Source of the DNA: Chloroflexota bacterium
GTDB lineage: Bacteria > Chloroflexota > JAJPGV01
DNA: 64,000 nucleotides
Assembly: GCA_021325635.1 (NCBI GenBank)
Contig: JAJPGV010000037.1
Span: 20,585 to 84,584, forward strand
Direction of reading: 5' to 3'
How positions within the stretch are numbered: position 1 is the first letter of the stretch; each line of letters opens with the position of its first letter. Both the position numbers and the translations under genes were made by a program. Positions 8,433 through 18,322 of this stretch are shown here, piece after piece. The notes under the pieces are model-generated. The model made no database searches and was not told the origin of the DNA. It worked only from the letters and a program-made list of their open reading frames with translations.

Positions 8433-9749
8433 ATGCCGGTGCTAGTATCCGAACTGCCCATGGAAAGTGCCGAGCGGCCGTCCGTCTCGATCGTCACCCT
8501 CGGCTGCAAGGTGAACCAGTCGGAGAGCGACGCTTACGCACAGCGCTTCAACGATGCCGGCTTTGCGCTCGTCCCGGCCGAGGAGCCAGCGGACGTGTGC
8601 GTAATCAATACGTGCACGGTGACAAACGTGGGCGACCAGAAGTCACGTCAGGTCATCCAGCGCCTGCATCGTGCCAATCCGGATGCGCTGCTAGCCGTCA
8701 CTGGCTGCTACGCGGCCGTCGCGCCGCAACAGGTCGAGTCGCTCACGGGCGCCGACGTGGTGGCCGGCCTGGCGCAGAAGGACGAGCTCGTCGCGTTAGT
8801 GAGCCAGCGTTTGGCAGAGCGGGGTGTGCGAGTGCCTCCGCGTCGCTGGCAGAGCGAGCAGCGGGACCAATCCGACTCCTCGTTGATCCGTGCCGTTCCA
8901 CGCACTCGCCTGAACGTCAAGGTCCAGGATGGCTGCAACGACTTTTGCACCTATTGCATCGTGCCGTTTGCCCGTGGCCGAGCCCGAAGCGTTCCGGCTG
9001 AGGACGTGATACGGCAGATCCGGCGCGCGGAGGAGGAGGGCTACCAGGAGGTGGTACTGACCGGTGTCAATATGACCACCTATGGCGCTGAATCCGGCAC
9101 GAGCTTCGGCGCACTGCTGGAAGGCATCCTGAATGCCACCTCCGTGAAGCGGCTGCGTCTGAGCTCCATCGAGCCCTTCAAATTCGACCCGGCTTGGCTC
9201 GACCTGTGGTCGAGCGAACGGCTCTGCCGGCACCTGCACCTGCCACTGCAGAGCGGCTGCGACGCCACGCTGCTGCGTATGAGACGGCGATACGACAGCT
9301 GCGCCTATGGAGAGCTGATAGCCAAGATCCGCTCACGCATTCCCGACATGGCCGTTTGGACGGACGTGATCGCCGGCTTTCCCGGTGAGACCGAGCAGGA
9401 GTTCGAGCGGTCTCTCACATTCATCGAAGCCATGCGCTTCGCCGGGATTCACGTGTTTCGCTTTTCGCCACGCAGCGGAACACGCGCCGCGAACATGCCC
9501 GGCCGCGTGCCCGAGCGCATCCGCAAGGAGCGCAGCGAGCGGCTCCTGAGCCTATCCCAACAGGGCAAGCGAGCATTCGCCGCAAGGCTCGTGGGCACCA
9601 CCGCCAGCGTGCTGTGGGAAGACACGCAGGGTGGGCTAACAGACAACTACGTTCGCGTGCGGGCGAACGGCATCCCTAACACCCTGGGCAGCGTCCTGAT
9701 CACCGGGCTAGCCGAGGACGGGGCCGAAGGAGTAGCTACGCATGACTGA
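8433..9749 (+). CDS. mtaB: tRNA t6A37 methylthiotransferase MtaB
   Basis: 438 residues. A radical-SAM methylthiotransferase that converts t6A37 to ms2t6A in tRNA. The N-terminal domain has the cluster cysteines in TLGCKVNQSE, INTCTVT and VTGCYA. The radical-SAM cluster motif is CNDFCTYCIVPFARG (CxxxCxxC), and a TRAM-like end follows residue 370. The GCKVNQ signature separates MtaB from MiaB and RimO. Starts at 8433 or 8460 (MESAERP) are both possible. It overlaps the HIT gene by 8 bases. Confidence 0.92.
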   Translation: MPVLVSELPMESAERPSVSIVTLGCKVNQSESDAYAQRFNDAGFALVPAEEPADVCVINTCTVTNVGDQKSRQVIQRLHRANPDALLAVTGCYAAVAPQQVESLTGADVVAGLAQKDELVALVSQRLAERGVRVPPRRWQSEQRDQSDSSLIRAVPRTRLNVKVQDGCNDFCTYCIVPFARGRARSVPAEDVIRQIRRAEEEGYQEVVLTGVNMTTYGAESGTSFGALLEGILNATSVKRLRLSSIEPFKFDPAWLDLWSSERLCRHLHLPLQSGCDATLLRMRRRYDSCAYGELIAKIRSRIPDMAVWTDVIAGFPGETEQEFERSLTFIEAMRFAGIHVFRFSPRSGTRAANMPGRVPERIRKERSERLLSLSQQGKRAFAARLVGTTASVLWEDTQGGLTDNYVRVRANGIPNTLGSVLITGLAEDGAEGVATHD

Positions 9750-10077
9750 CTGCATCTTCTGCCGAATCGTTTCGGGTGAGATCAAGGGCGACCTGGTGTA
9801 CCAGGACGAGAGCGTCACGGCCTTCCGCGACGTCAACCCGCAGGCGCCCGTCCACGTCCTGATCGTCCCCAATACGCACATCGCGTCGATCGCGACGCTC
9901 GGAGACGCCGAGCTCAGCCAGCGCTTGCTGGCCGCCGCCGTCAGGATCGCCGAGACCGAAGGTCTGTCCCACGGCTTCAGGTTGGTCACCAACACCGGAC
10001 CGGACGCCGGGCAGTCCGTGCCACACCTCCACTGGCACCTGCTCGGCGGGCGGCCATTCGGCTGGCCACCGGGGTGA
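9742..10077 (+). CDS. HIT-family nucleotide-binding protein (HinT-like)
   Basis: 111 residues, the normal size for a single-domain HinT. The start CIFCRIVSGEI and the histidine triad HLHWHLLGGR near the C-terminus are diagnostic. The family hydrolyses purine nucleoside phosphoramidates. It overlaps mtaB by 8 bases, so translation is probably coupled, and ybeY follows 36 bases later. Confidence 0.92.
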   Translation: MTDCIFCRIVSGEIKGDLVYQDESVTAFRDVNPQAPVHVLIVPNTHIASIATLGDAELSQRLLAAAVRIAETEGLSHGFRLVTNTGPDAGQSVPHLHWHLLGGRPFGWPPG

Positions 10078-10113
10078 TTCGACCTGCCCAGCAGCTGGGC
10101 GTCGAGCGCGACT

Positions 10114-10620
10114 GTGCCAACTGAAGCCGAGATCGCGATCAATGTGCAGTGGGCTGCAGCCGAGCCCGCCAGCTACGAGGCGGAAGCACTGCAGCTGGCG
10201 ATGAAGCTCGCGATCGTCGCCGGTTTGCAGCATAGGCCCGAGGTGGGACAGGGCATCCAGGCGAACGTAGAGCTCAATCTCCTGCTTACGGACGACGAGC
10301 AGATGAGGACCCTCAATCGAACGTTCCGAGGTCTCGACAAACCGACCGACGTCTTGTCGTTTTCTCAGATCGAAGGTCGCGACGCCAGGTTTGTGCTGCC
10401 ACCCAGCAGCGTGACCATGTTGGGCGACGTCATCATCAGCATCGATACCGCCGCCCGGCAGGCGGCAGAGCAGGGGCATTCGTTGGCCTATGAGCTGCGT
10501 CATCTGGCCGTGCACGGCGGGCTGCATCTCCTCGGGTATGACCACGAGACCGACGAAGAGGAAGCCGAGATGAACGCGCTCGCCGCCGTGGCCTTAGGTT
10601 CAGGGAACCCAAATGGGTAG
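10114..10620 (+). CDS. ybeY: Endoribonuclease YbeY
   Basis: 168 residues. YbeY takes part in 16S rRNA 3'-end maturation and ribosome quality control. The zinc-binding motif HGGLHLLGYDH (HxxxHxxxxxH) is present near the C-terminus, preceded by the usual FRGLDKPTDVLSF segment. The GTG at 10114 gives a 20-residue lead-in before the conserved domain. It is the last gene of the rsmE-mtaB-HIT-ybeY run. Confidence 0.92.
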   Translation: MPTEAEIAINVQWAAAEPASYEAEALQLAMKLAIVAGLQHRPEVGQGIQANVELNLLLTDDEQMRTLNRTFRGLDKPTDVLSFSQIEGRDARFVLPPSSVTMLGDVIISIDTAARQAAEQGHSLAYELRHLAVHGGLHLLGYDHETDEEEAEMNALAAVALGSGNPNG

Positions 10621-10650
10621 GACTCTCTAGCGCGAACTGCTCGTCCGGTG

Positions 10651-10656
10651 TACAGT
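10651..10656 (+). promoter_or_regulatory. -10 box (TACAGT) 8 bases before ATG 10665
   Basis: TACAGT is followed by 8 bases and then ATG at 10665. The spacing would place the transcript start at or within a base or two of the ATG, giving a leaderless message. No good -35 is visible. Similar spacing is seen before several other genes in the window. Confidence 0.4.
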
Positions 10657-10664
10657 TTCAAGCG

Positions 10665-13006
10665 ATGGAGAAGGCCCCATAGCCGTCCTCACCCCCATCG
10701 ACGTCGAGGAGCAGCCAGACCCTGAGCGAGCGCTGGCCGTCGCCAGCGAGGCGCTTCCAGTCACCCCGGAAGAGGTCCTCGAAGAAGCCACCGATCAGCT
10801 GCCCGATGAGCTCAGGTTACGTGGCCTGCGGAAATTCTTCCTGGGCCGCATCGACGTCAAGATCGTTGCCCCGTTCATTTTTGTCATGGTCGTGCTGGGC
10901 ATTGGCGCCAGCTTCGTCGTGCTGAATCTGCTCAGCAGCTCGTTTGCTCAACGCTTCCAGAGCCAGCTATTGGATGCCGGAAAGAGCGTCAACGACGGCA
11001 TCATCAAAGTCGAAAGCCAGCAGCTCGAGCTGCTGCGACTCATGAGCAACACCGAGGGCGTGGACGTGGCCCTGCAAAACGGCGATGCGCCGACACTGCA
11101 GAAGCTGCTGCTTCCGCTGCAGGCGAACTCGACCTTCAGCTTTGTCGACGTGGTGGACACCAGCGGCAAGCAGGTGCTGGCGCTGAGACCCAGCGACGAT
11201 CAGTACCTGCAGGCCCTGGATCCCGACATCGGTAACTGGAACGTGACCCAGCAGAGTCTCGCCAATCAGGCGGATAACTTCGGGAACAAGTACACGGAGC
11301 TGATTAGCACCAGCTACGGGTCGTTCGTCTACACCGGCGGGCCGGTGCTGGACCAGAACAACCAGGTTGTGGGCGCTATCCTGGTGGGCAAGCCGTTCGA
11401 CGAGCTGCTGACTCAGCTCACGAAGGACGTGCTGGCGAGCGTCACTGTCTACCGTCCGGACGGCAGCCTGTTCGGCAGCTCCTTCAATCCGCAGCCGGGG
11501 GACACTCCGCTGCAGCTGGATCAGAGCACCATCTCGCAAGTCTTCTCGACCACCCCGAAAACGGTTCAGCGGCCGCTAACCATAGGCGGCACCGGGTACA
11601 TGGAGCTCGTCGGCGGGCTGGTGATTCGAGACAAGGTCGCTTACGGGCTCGGCGTAGCTCTGGCCAAGAGCGACATCGACCGGGCGGCCAGCGAAAGCCG
11701 GATTCAGCTGACGATCATGTTCATGGCCGTGACGGCCGTCGTTCTGGCCATCGGTTTGGTCCTGGCCAAGCGAATCAGCACGCCGATTGGCGTCCTGGTG
11801 CGAGCCTGCCAGATGGTCGCCCGAGGTGAGTTCGGCGAGAGGGTTGAGGTCAAGGCCAGGGATGAGACTGGCGTCCTGGCCCACACCTTCAACCAAATGA
11901 TCGACGGGCTCAAAGAACGTGACCGCATCCGCGACACTTTTGGGCGCTACATGACGCAGCAGGTGTCAGACGCCATCCTCAAGGGCGACGTCAAGCTTGG
12001 TGGTGAAACGCGAGAGCTGACGCTCTTCATGTCCGACATCCGCAGCTTCACCACACTGTCGGAATCCATGAAGCCTGAAGATCTCGTGGCCTTCCTGAAC
12101 CGCTACTTCAGCGCGATGATCGACTGCGTCATGGCCCACGACGGTGTCGTGGATAAGTTCATGGGTGACGCCATCCTGGTGGTATACGGGGCGCCGGTCC
12201 GAGATCCGGAACACCCGGTCAAGGCCGTTCTAACGGCCCTCGACATGCGGGCCAAGCTCCTGGAGTTCAACCAGCAGCTCATAGAAGAGGGCCAGAATCC
12301 GATCCGCATCGGCATTGGCGTGAACACTGGTCCAGCGGTTACGGGCAACATCGGTTCCGAGGTTCGTATGGAGTACACCGTGATCGGCGACGCGGTGAAC
12401 TCCACCCAGCGCACCGAGGACCTGACGAAAGAATTCAAGACCGATATCCTGGTGAGCGACGCGACAATGGAGCGGCTCGACATCCGCTTCATCCTGGCCG
12501 CGCCGCACGCGATCACCCTTCGCGGCCGGACGCAAAAGTCCCACATCTACCCCGTCATCGCCTACCGCGATTTGCCGGAGGAGGAGTGGAAGGGCACAAA
12601 GCCGATCATCATTGGCGGCACACCCCCCGCTCAGTCGCTCGCTGAGGCGGTGATCAAGGCGGCGGAGGCGGGCCTGCTGGGCGACGAGCCCGAGTCGACT
12701 AACCCTGCGCCCGCGCCGGCCGCGGTGACCGCCGAGGTCGCGCAACCAGCTCCCAAGCCGCGCTCGGCGTCAAACGGCCACGCAGCCACCAAGGCGGCCC
12801 GCACCAAAGTGGTTGAAGCCGCTCCACCGAGCTCCCGAGGGACGAGCAAGGCTCGTTCCAGCGCGGGAACGACCGCCACGAATGGCCAGGCATCGAAGAC
12901 CGTGCGCGTCCCCGCCGACGCCCCCGAGGCCGCCCCAGCGAAGACGGACGGTAGCGCCTCCCCGACCACGTCGGGAGCCGGTCCCGCTCGGCGCAAAAAG
13001 ACCTAG
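10665..13006 (+). CDS. Membrane adenylate/guanylate cyclase with sensor and HAMP domains
   Basis: An N-terminal cytoplasmic stretch of about 60 residues, a membrane helix (10865-10940), an extracytoplasmic Cache-like sensor of about 240 residues, a second helix (11710-11770), HAMP, then a class III cyclase domain with metal aspartates at 12035 (MSDIRSF) and 12167 (FMGDAIL). The last 150 residues are Ala/Pro/Lys-rich and look disordered. Oddity: the frame is coding-like from 10679 but contains no ATG, GTG or TTG before 10886, which lies inside the first membrane helix. ATG 10665 (MEKAP then TAG) joins this frame if one C is added to the CCCC run at 10675-10678. I therefore take 10665 as the start with a one-base frameshift, or else an ATA start at 10679. 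Confidence 0.85.
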
Positions 13007-13046
13007 CCGCGTAACGGGAAGGGCCTGAACCGAGGACGGCGTTGGG

Positions 13047-14150
13047 ATGATCGGCATACTGAAGGCCATCGTGGCCAAGATCGGCACGGCCGGCTGGGTT
13101 GGCTATGCGTCAACGGCAGTCGTGACGACCGCGGTCACCGGCGGCGGGATCGTCGGCCTCAGCGCGACAGGCATCATCAACGTCACCAGCGGCCTCGGCA
13201 CGCACGCGGAAATCCAGGCAACCTTCAAGCCCAGCGCCTTTGGCAGCCTGGATCAGATCTACAGTTCGATTACGGCCGGTGCCTCGGCCGCCCTCACCGG
13301 CGCCGGCATCCAACTGCCGGCGATTGCCATCAGCAATAAGATCGCCGCGGTCAGCTCGAGGATCATCGCCGAGGCCGCCGCCGACAAGGCAGCGCTGCAG
13401 CGCCTGTCCGACGCCTTGAACCAAACAGGCTTCGGCAGCGGAGGAGCAACGCCAACGCGCTCGGCCGGGCCCGATCTGGCCGCCATTGCCGCGACGCAGA
13501 CAGCGCTCGCCGCCGCGGGCACGGGAACTCCCAGCGGCGCTGGCTCGACCACGCCCACGGGCAGCCTTACGCCTCAGGCAACGGTGACGACAGGACCGGC
13601 TGCTACGAATACGCCAACCCGAACGGCGACACCCACCCACACCGGGACGCCCACGCCCACCGGCACTCCTACTGAGACCAACACGCCCACGGCAACGCCA
13701 ACGCCACTCATCAAGATCAGCAACGCCGGTATATCCTTCTGTAACTTCAGCAACATGATCCCTGGCCGCTCGACGGCCAACTGTTCGCTGACCGTCACCA
13801 ACATTTCCAACGAGCCGTTCAACTACACGTTGACGACGTCCTGCTCCAGCAGCTGCACCCAGCTATTCACCGACGCCACAAATGGCCTGCAGATGACCCT
13901 CAGTCGCAATGGTGGCGGCATTTACAGCGGACCCATCCAGGTCACCAATCTCAATATCACCGGTGGCTCACCGCTTGGGCTCAATGCGACGGACACGATA
14001 ACCGTCACCGTGTCTTTGCCTTCCGGCCCCGCAACGCCCACCAATATCACCGGGGCGCTGACGTTCCTCACACCTCAGCCAGGCAATGCCATTCAGGGCA
14101 AGTCGCAAGGCGTGAACTTCACCTGGACGGCCACAGGAACGCTGCCGTAG
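13047..14150 (+). CDS. Secreted Thr-Pro-rich protein with camelysin-like C-terminus
   Basis: 367 residues. An N-terminal hydrophobic segment (about 15-45) looks like a signal or anchor. An Ala-rich helical stretch with AIAATQTALAAAGTG follows, then a Thr-Pro linker at about 180-222. The C-terminal 140 residues have paired cysteines and a beta-rich pattern ending GVNFTWTATG. That ending parallels the ends of the TasA-like proteins downstream (VTFDVIWTAI, VGFDMIWFSA), so I suspect a related fold. It lies 40 bases after the cyclase and just before the O-antigen-ligase-like gene. No enzyme motif was seen; a surface structural role is inferred. Confidence 0.7.
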   Translation: MIGILKAIVAKIGTAGWVGYASTAVVTTAVTGGGIVGLSATGIINVTSGLGTHAEIQATFKPSAFGSLDQIYSSITAGASAALTGAGIQLPAIAISNKIAAVSSRIIAEAAADKAALQRLSDALNQTGFGSGGATPTRSAGPDLAAIAATQTALAAAGTGTPSGAGSTTPTGSLTPQATVTTGPAATNTPTRTATPTHTGTPTPTGTPTETNTPTATPTPLIKISNAGISFCNFSNMIPGRSTANCSLTVTNISNEPFNYTLTTSCSSSCTQLFTDATNGLQMTLSRNGGGIYSGPIQVTNLNITGGSPLGLNATDTITVTVSLPSGPATPTNITGALTFLTPQPGNAIQGKSQGVNFTWTATGTLP

Positions 14151-14189
14151 GGCGTCTGCAAGTCAGATTCCTTTCTTTGCACCCACCCG

Positions 14190-17111
14190 TTGTTTGCCGT
14201 CCAGCCTGAGAGCTCCGCGATTCAGCTCCGTCGAGCGTCGACGCTTGACGACCTGTGCGATGCACTGCTGGAAGCGGGCTGGCTCAGCGCACTCGTTGTG
14301 GCGCCGCTCCTATTCAATGTGTATGCCTTGCACACCTTCGAGAACGCGCTGCTCATACGCAGCATTGCGCTGCTCATGGCAGCGGTAGGCCTCACCAAGG
14401 TCCTAACGCATCCACGCAGGCTTCGACCGCTCTGGAGACAGCGCGCGACGCTGCTGCACACGCGAGCGCATCGAGCCTACCTAGCCGTGGCTGCAGTGGT
14501 CTTGGCCACGCTCGCTTCAACGGCGACGTCAATTCTTCCTGCCATGAGCTTCTGGGGGTCGTTCACGCGCCGGCAGGGCGCGTACACCGCCCTCGGCTAC
14601 GTGGTCATCTTCGTCGCTGTCTCGACCACCCTGCGGCATCGGGAGCAGCTGGCACGCTTCTGCCAGACGGTGGTCGTCACCGGGCTGCCCATCACGATCT
14701 ACGCCCTGCTGCAGCGAGCTGGGCGGGATCCGTTCCTATGGTCAGGCGGCAACGGACCGCGGCCGACCTCCACGCTGGGCAACTCCTCATTCCTGGGCGG
14801 ATATCTCGTCCTGGCCCTTCCGATCACCGCCTTCTTGCTTGTCGAACGATTGCGCCAGGACGCGCCTCTCACGTTCAGGGACATCCTGAGGCGCGCCGGT
14901 GATGACCCAGGTTGCTGGCTGCTAGCGATTGCCCTCGTCCTTCAGGTCCTTACCCTGAGCTTGACCGGAGCCCGCGCCGCAATCCTTGGCGCCACTACGG
15001 CAATCGTCGTGACGGCTTTCGTCACCGCCCTGCTGCAACGAAAGCACGTGGTCGCTTGGGGCATCGGCGGCGCGGCATTGATCGCATTGGCGGGGGTATG
15101 CCTTGGAGATTTTGCTGGCCCGCGCTTCGCGTTCATCCGCCAGGCTCCGCTCATTGGTCAAGCCGCTCGAGCCCTCGACGCGTCGGACCCTACGAGCCGT
15201 ACGCGGGTGCTGCTGTGGCAAGCGGCAGGCCGGCTCATCCTGCCCCACTCGGCTGTCACGGACTCCGAAGGTCACCGCGACGTCTTGAACGTGTTGCGAC
15301 CCCTGCTTGGGTACGGCCCGGAGACCGAGGGCGTGCTCCTGGAGCGGTTCATGTCCCCGGAGATCCTGCATTACGAAGGAGGATCCTCCGTCCCCGACCG
15401 GGTCCACAATTTCCTGCTGGACACGGTTGCCACAACCGGCCTGCTGGGGCTGATCGCGCAGATCTGTTTTTGGACCGCCGTCCTCAGCGCGGCTATCGCC
15501 GCAGCGCGCAAGTCCGGGCACGGCGCGAACGCGCGACTCCTGGCCATATGCCTCTTGTGTGCGATAGTCGGCCACCTTGCGGAAACCATCTTCAGCTTCG
15601 AGATAACCCCTACCTCGACATACGCCTTTGCCTACGGGGGACTGGTGGTTGCCTTGCTGCTCGGGCTAGAAGCGCGCGAGCGACCAAGCTCGACTCCTTT
15701 GCCGGCGGGAACGTCCGGTAGTCGCCGCGATCTATTGGCACATGGGGCGCTGCCCGCGGTGTTGTGCTGCCTGACGCTGATCGTCCTGCTCTACGACTTC
15801 ATCATCGTCCCCGGCTCGCTCTCGATTTTCGAGGTCATACAACGTTCGTTCGGAACGCTGCACCAGGGTGGACGTGGCGAGAGCTATGGCGTCGCGTTGG
15901 TGCTGGCCAGCGCACTCGCCGGCTGGAGCATTCTCGGCTCTCGTGGTCAGCGGGCGACTTCAATCGCCGCCTTCATCCCGGTGCCCATCGCCGCGGCATT
16001 CGCCGCTTGGCAGGTACACATACTGCGCGGTCCTGGCCCCACGGCCAGCGTGGCTGACGGGGTCGTTACCCGTGCGGAGGTGATCACGCATTTGGCAGGC
16101 TGGTTATTTGGCAGCATCCTCGCAATCGCCACCTGCATTTCCCTGGCACGAGTCAACAGGCCCATAGCTGCAAGGCGAAGCTGGAGCATGCTTGCCCTAT
16201 TGGCGATTTGTGCCTGCGCGGGGAGTTTCATCTCGAACCTGCGGCCCCTGGAGGCTGAGATTGCACTCCAGATCGGGCGAGATATTGGCCGCGCCTCGCC
16301 CGGAAACCGGCCCCTTGCATTGATCAGCCTGGCGACAGCCGTTGCTCTGGACCCTGCTGAGGAAGCCACCCACCTTGCCTTGGGCGAAGCCTACCTGCCG
16401 GCACAACCGTCCCAGCTTTCGAACGCGGCGATCAACTGGCCCGACGCGATCACACACGGGCTCGCCGAGCTAGACGCGGCGAAAGCAGCTAACCCGTTCG
16501 ATCCTCTGCCATTTTCCGAGCGGGCCAGAGCAGCCGAGATGAACCTCCTTCTCGGACCAGGGGCCGAAGGGCAAGAGGATTGGCGAACCGTGGCGGATCA
16601 AGCGTTCATGGCAGCGGTGGCTCTCGATCCCACGCGCCCCGAGCGTTGGAACGAATGGGCAAGGTTTGAAGCGCGTAGTGGGGGCGACTATCTCCGGGCG
16701 ATGGAGCTGCTGCAGCACTCGATTTTCCTCGATCCTGAGCTCGACAGCTCGCTTCGATTGTGGGACGAGATCGATCCGGCGCAGCGATCGCATTGGTTGA
16801 TTACGACAGCAGCCTTTGAGGCGCGCACCCCGAGCCAAGAACGTGATCTTGGCCAGTGGTTCGCCAGCCAGTTAGTCCTGGGCAGCACGTTCTACGGCCT
16901 GCACGAGGACGAGCAGGCCAAGCTGGCATACCAGCAGGCGCTGCATCACATCCCGCAGAACGTCAACCCCTGGGCGGCGCACCTAGCGCTAGCCCAGGTC
17001 TACTTCCGAACAGGCGATCGTCTGAACGCCGAGTCGGAAGTCAGCGCCGCGCGCGCAACGGCGCCGCCCTTTGCTGCCGGCTCGTTTAAAATCCTGCCAA
17101 CCGCTCGCTAG
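14190..17111 (+). CDS. O-antigen ligase-like membrane protein with TPR region
   Basis: 973 residues from a TTG start. Multiple membrane helices run from about 25 to 470 and again at 510-680. The part around 170-430 (GNSSFLGGYLVLALP, LTGARAAILG, DRVHNFLLDTVATTGLLG) has the layout of Wzy_C/O-antigen ligase proteins, which move polysaccharide chains on the outer face of the membrane. The C-terminal 270 residues are helical repeats of TPR type (YLRAMELLQHSIFLDPELD and KLAYQQALHHIPQNVNPWA). It sits between secreted-protein genes, so it may glycosylate or polymerise surface material. The substrate is unknown. Confidence 0.8.
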   Translation: MFAVQPESSAIQLRRASTLDDLCDALLEAGWLSALVVAPLLFNVYALHTFENALLIRSIALLMAAVGLTKVLTHPRRLRPLWRQRATLLHTRAHRAYLAVAAVVLATLASTATSILPAMSFWGSFTRRQGAYTALGYVVIFVAVSTTLRHREQLARFCQTVVVTGLPITIYALLQRAGRDPFLWSGGNGPRPTSTLGNSSFLGGYLVLALPITAFLLVERLRQDAPLTFRDILRRAGDDPGCWLLAIALVLQVLTLSLTGARAAILGATTAIVVTAFVTALLQRKHVVAWGIGGAALIALAGVCLGDFAGPRFAFIRQAPLIGQAARALDASDPTSRTRVLLWQAAGRLILPHSAVTDSEGHRDVLNVLRPLLGYGPETEGVLLERFMSPEILHYEGGSSVPDRVHNFLLDTVATTGLLGLIAQICFWTAVLSAAIAAARKSGHGANARLLAICLLCAIVGHLAETIFSFEITPTSTYAFAYGGLVVALLLGLEARERPSSTPLPAGTSGSRRDLLAHGALPAVLCCLTLIVLLYDFIIVPGSLSIFEVIQRSFGTLHQGGRGESYGVALVLASALAGWSILGSRGQRATSIAAFIPVPIAAAFAAWQVHILRGPGPTASVADGVVTRAEVITHLAGWLFGSILAIATCISLARVNRPIAARRSWSMLALLAICACAGSFISNLRPLEAEIALQIGRDIGRASPGNRPLALISLATAVALDPAEEATHLALGEAYLPAQPSQLSNAAINWPDAITHGLAELDAAKAANPFDPLPFSERARAAEMNLLLGPGAEGQEDWRTVADQAFMAAVALDPTRPERWNEWARFEARSGGDYLRAMELLQHSIFLDPELDSSLRLWDEIDPAQRSHWLITTAAFEARTPSQERDLGQWFASQLVLGSTFYGLHEDEQAKLAYQQALHHIPQNVNPWAAHLALAQVYFRTGDRLNAESEVSAARATAPPFAAGSFKILPTAR

Positions 17112-17177
17112 CTTGCCACGAGAAGCCAAGGGCATCCGTGGCCAAGTAGCACAATAATCCTAGGTACTGCACTCTAG

Positions 17178-17206
17178 TAGACAAGCCGTGTTGCGTGTGG
17201 TTTAAT
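17178..17206 (+). promoter_or_regulatory. Sigma70-type promoter of the TasA-like gene
   Basis: TAGACA (17178-17183), a 17-base spacer, then TTTAAT (17201-17206). Each hexamer differs by one base from the consensus. The transcript would start near 17213 and leave a leader of about 50 bases before the ATG at 17263, which has GGAG as ribosome site. Confidence 0.55.
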
Positions 17207-17262
17207 GCAGAGTGCCTGCGGGGGGAAACCCTAGGTAGGTCGCGCCGCGTTTGGAGAGTGTG

Positions 17263-18270
17263 ATGAAGCTTGGGGTATTTAAAAAAGTCTGCCTGACAGT
17301 GATGGGGATCGGCGTCGTCGGCTCGCTGGTTAGCGTGGGCACGTTTGCAACGTTCACCGCAGTTACGACGAACCCCGGAAACACCTTCGCCGCGGGCACG
17401 CTGCTTATCGACAACGTCATTGGAGACACGAGTGGCGCCCTGACCGGCTTCAACTCATCGAGCGGAAGCAACATCACCCAGGCCGCCTCGAACCTTGGCA
17501 CGGCAGCTACCTGCACCGGGGTGGTCAGCAGCGCGTGCGGAACGGTGATCCAAACGTCGAAGATCGCTGGCGCCGGGATGGAATCGGGACAGTACGTCCA
17601 AGGCCAGGTGACGGTGAAGAATACTGGCACCTTGCCTGCAACCTTCCAACTGCAGCTCCAGAACATCGCCAGCACGGCGTCGAGCGCTTCTTTCTGCTCT
17701 GGCGTTGCTGGCGGCGCTTGCGCCAAGCTGGGCGACGGCATTTCCATCGCTATCGAGGACCTCAATGGTCCGGGCAACGCGAAGCAGTGCATTTACGGCA
17801 AGAACGGAACCACGACCCTTCAGGGCGCAGCGCCCACCCAAGTAGTGAGCAGCGCTGCCGGAAACGCGACGCCGGTGGCTTGCAATGCGGCTCTCACGAC
17901 GCCCACTTCCGCCGGCTTGAGCACGGCGCCTCAGACGAACGAAATCTTCGGCTCCTCCGGATCGAGCAACACCTTCTTCACGCTCGGGAGCACGACCAAC
18001 ACCTCGAACAACAGCATCTACATCCCTGGCAAGCTGGCCGTGGGCAGCTGCCCCAATGGGAATAACGCAAAGGCCACCTACGCTGGCGTAACCTTCTGCC
18101 AATGGGATGCAGGTGAGACACACACCTTCACCATCACCATGGTCTTCCCCGACACGGGCACTTCCAGCTCGATAAGCCTTGGAACCAACAGTGTGACGGT
18201 TGGAACCGAGACCAAGTACGAAGGTGGCAGTGTCGGCTTCGACATGATCTGGTTCTCGGCCCAGCAATAA
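17263..18270 (+). CDS. TasA/camelysin-like secreted protein with SipW-type signal
   Basis: 335 residues. The N-terminus is a hydrophobic signal followed by GTFATFTAVTTNPGNTFAAG, the hallmark of SipW-dependent exported proteins such as TasA and camelysin. The mature part is beta-rich, Ser/Thr/Asn/Gly-rich, has several cysteines and ends VGFDMIWFSAQQ. ATG 17263 is chosen over upstream TTG/GTG codons because GGAG at 17253-17256 is well spaced. A strong promoter precedes it and a SipW-type peptidase gene follows 52 bases later. By family it would be a fibre- or matrix-forming surface protein; assembly into fibres is inferred. Confidence 0.8.
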   Translation: MKLGVFKKVCLTVMGIGVVGSLVSVGTFATFTAVTTNPGNTFAAGTLLIDNVIGDTSGALTGFNSSSGSNITQAASNLGTAATCTGVVSSACGTVIQTSKIAGAGMESGQYVQGQVTVKNTGTLPATFQLQLQNIASTASSASFCSGVAGGACAKLGDGISIAIEDLNGPGNAKQCIYGKNGTTTLQGAAPTQVVSSAAGNATPVACNAALTTPTSAGLSTAPQTNEIFGSSGSSNTFFTLGSTTNTSNNSIYIPGKLAVGSCPNGNNAKATYAGVTFCQWDAGETHTFTITMVFPDTGTSSSISLGTNSVTVGTETKYEGGSVGFDMIWFSAQQ

Positions 18271-18277
18271 TGTCTGA

Positions 18278-18298
18278 CGCCCGGTTTGACCACGGGCG
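18278..18298 (+). terminator. Weak hairpin between TasA-like gene and peptidase gene
   Basis: CGCCCG and CGGGCG form a 6-bp stem with a 9-base loop just after the stop at 18270. No T-run follows. It could be a partial terminator or an mRNA-end stabiliser that lets the structural gene be expressed more than the peptidase. Confidence 0.25.
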
Positions 18299-18322
18299 GA
18301 TGAGGTAGGTGGCAGGGCAGAA

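Noticed and set aside
17205..17262. Possible c-di-GMP riboswitch in the TasA-like gene leader (GGTAGGTCGCG resembles part of GEMM)
   Set aside because: The other conserved blocks (GGCAAACC, GACGCAAAGCC) are missing and the leader is only about 50 bases.
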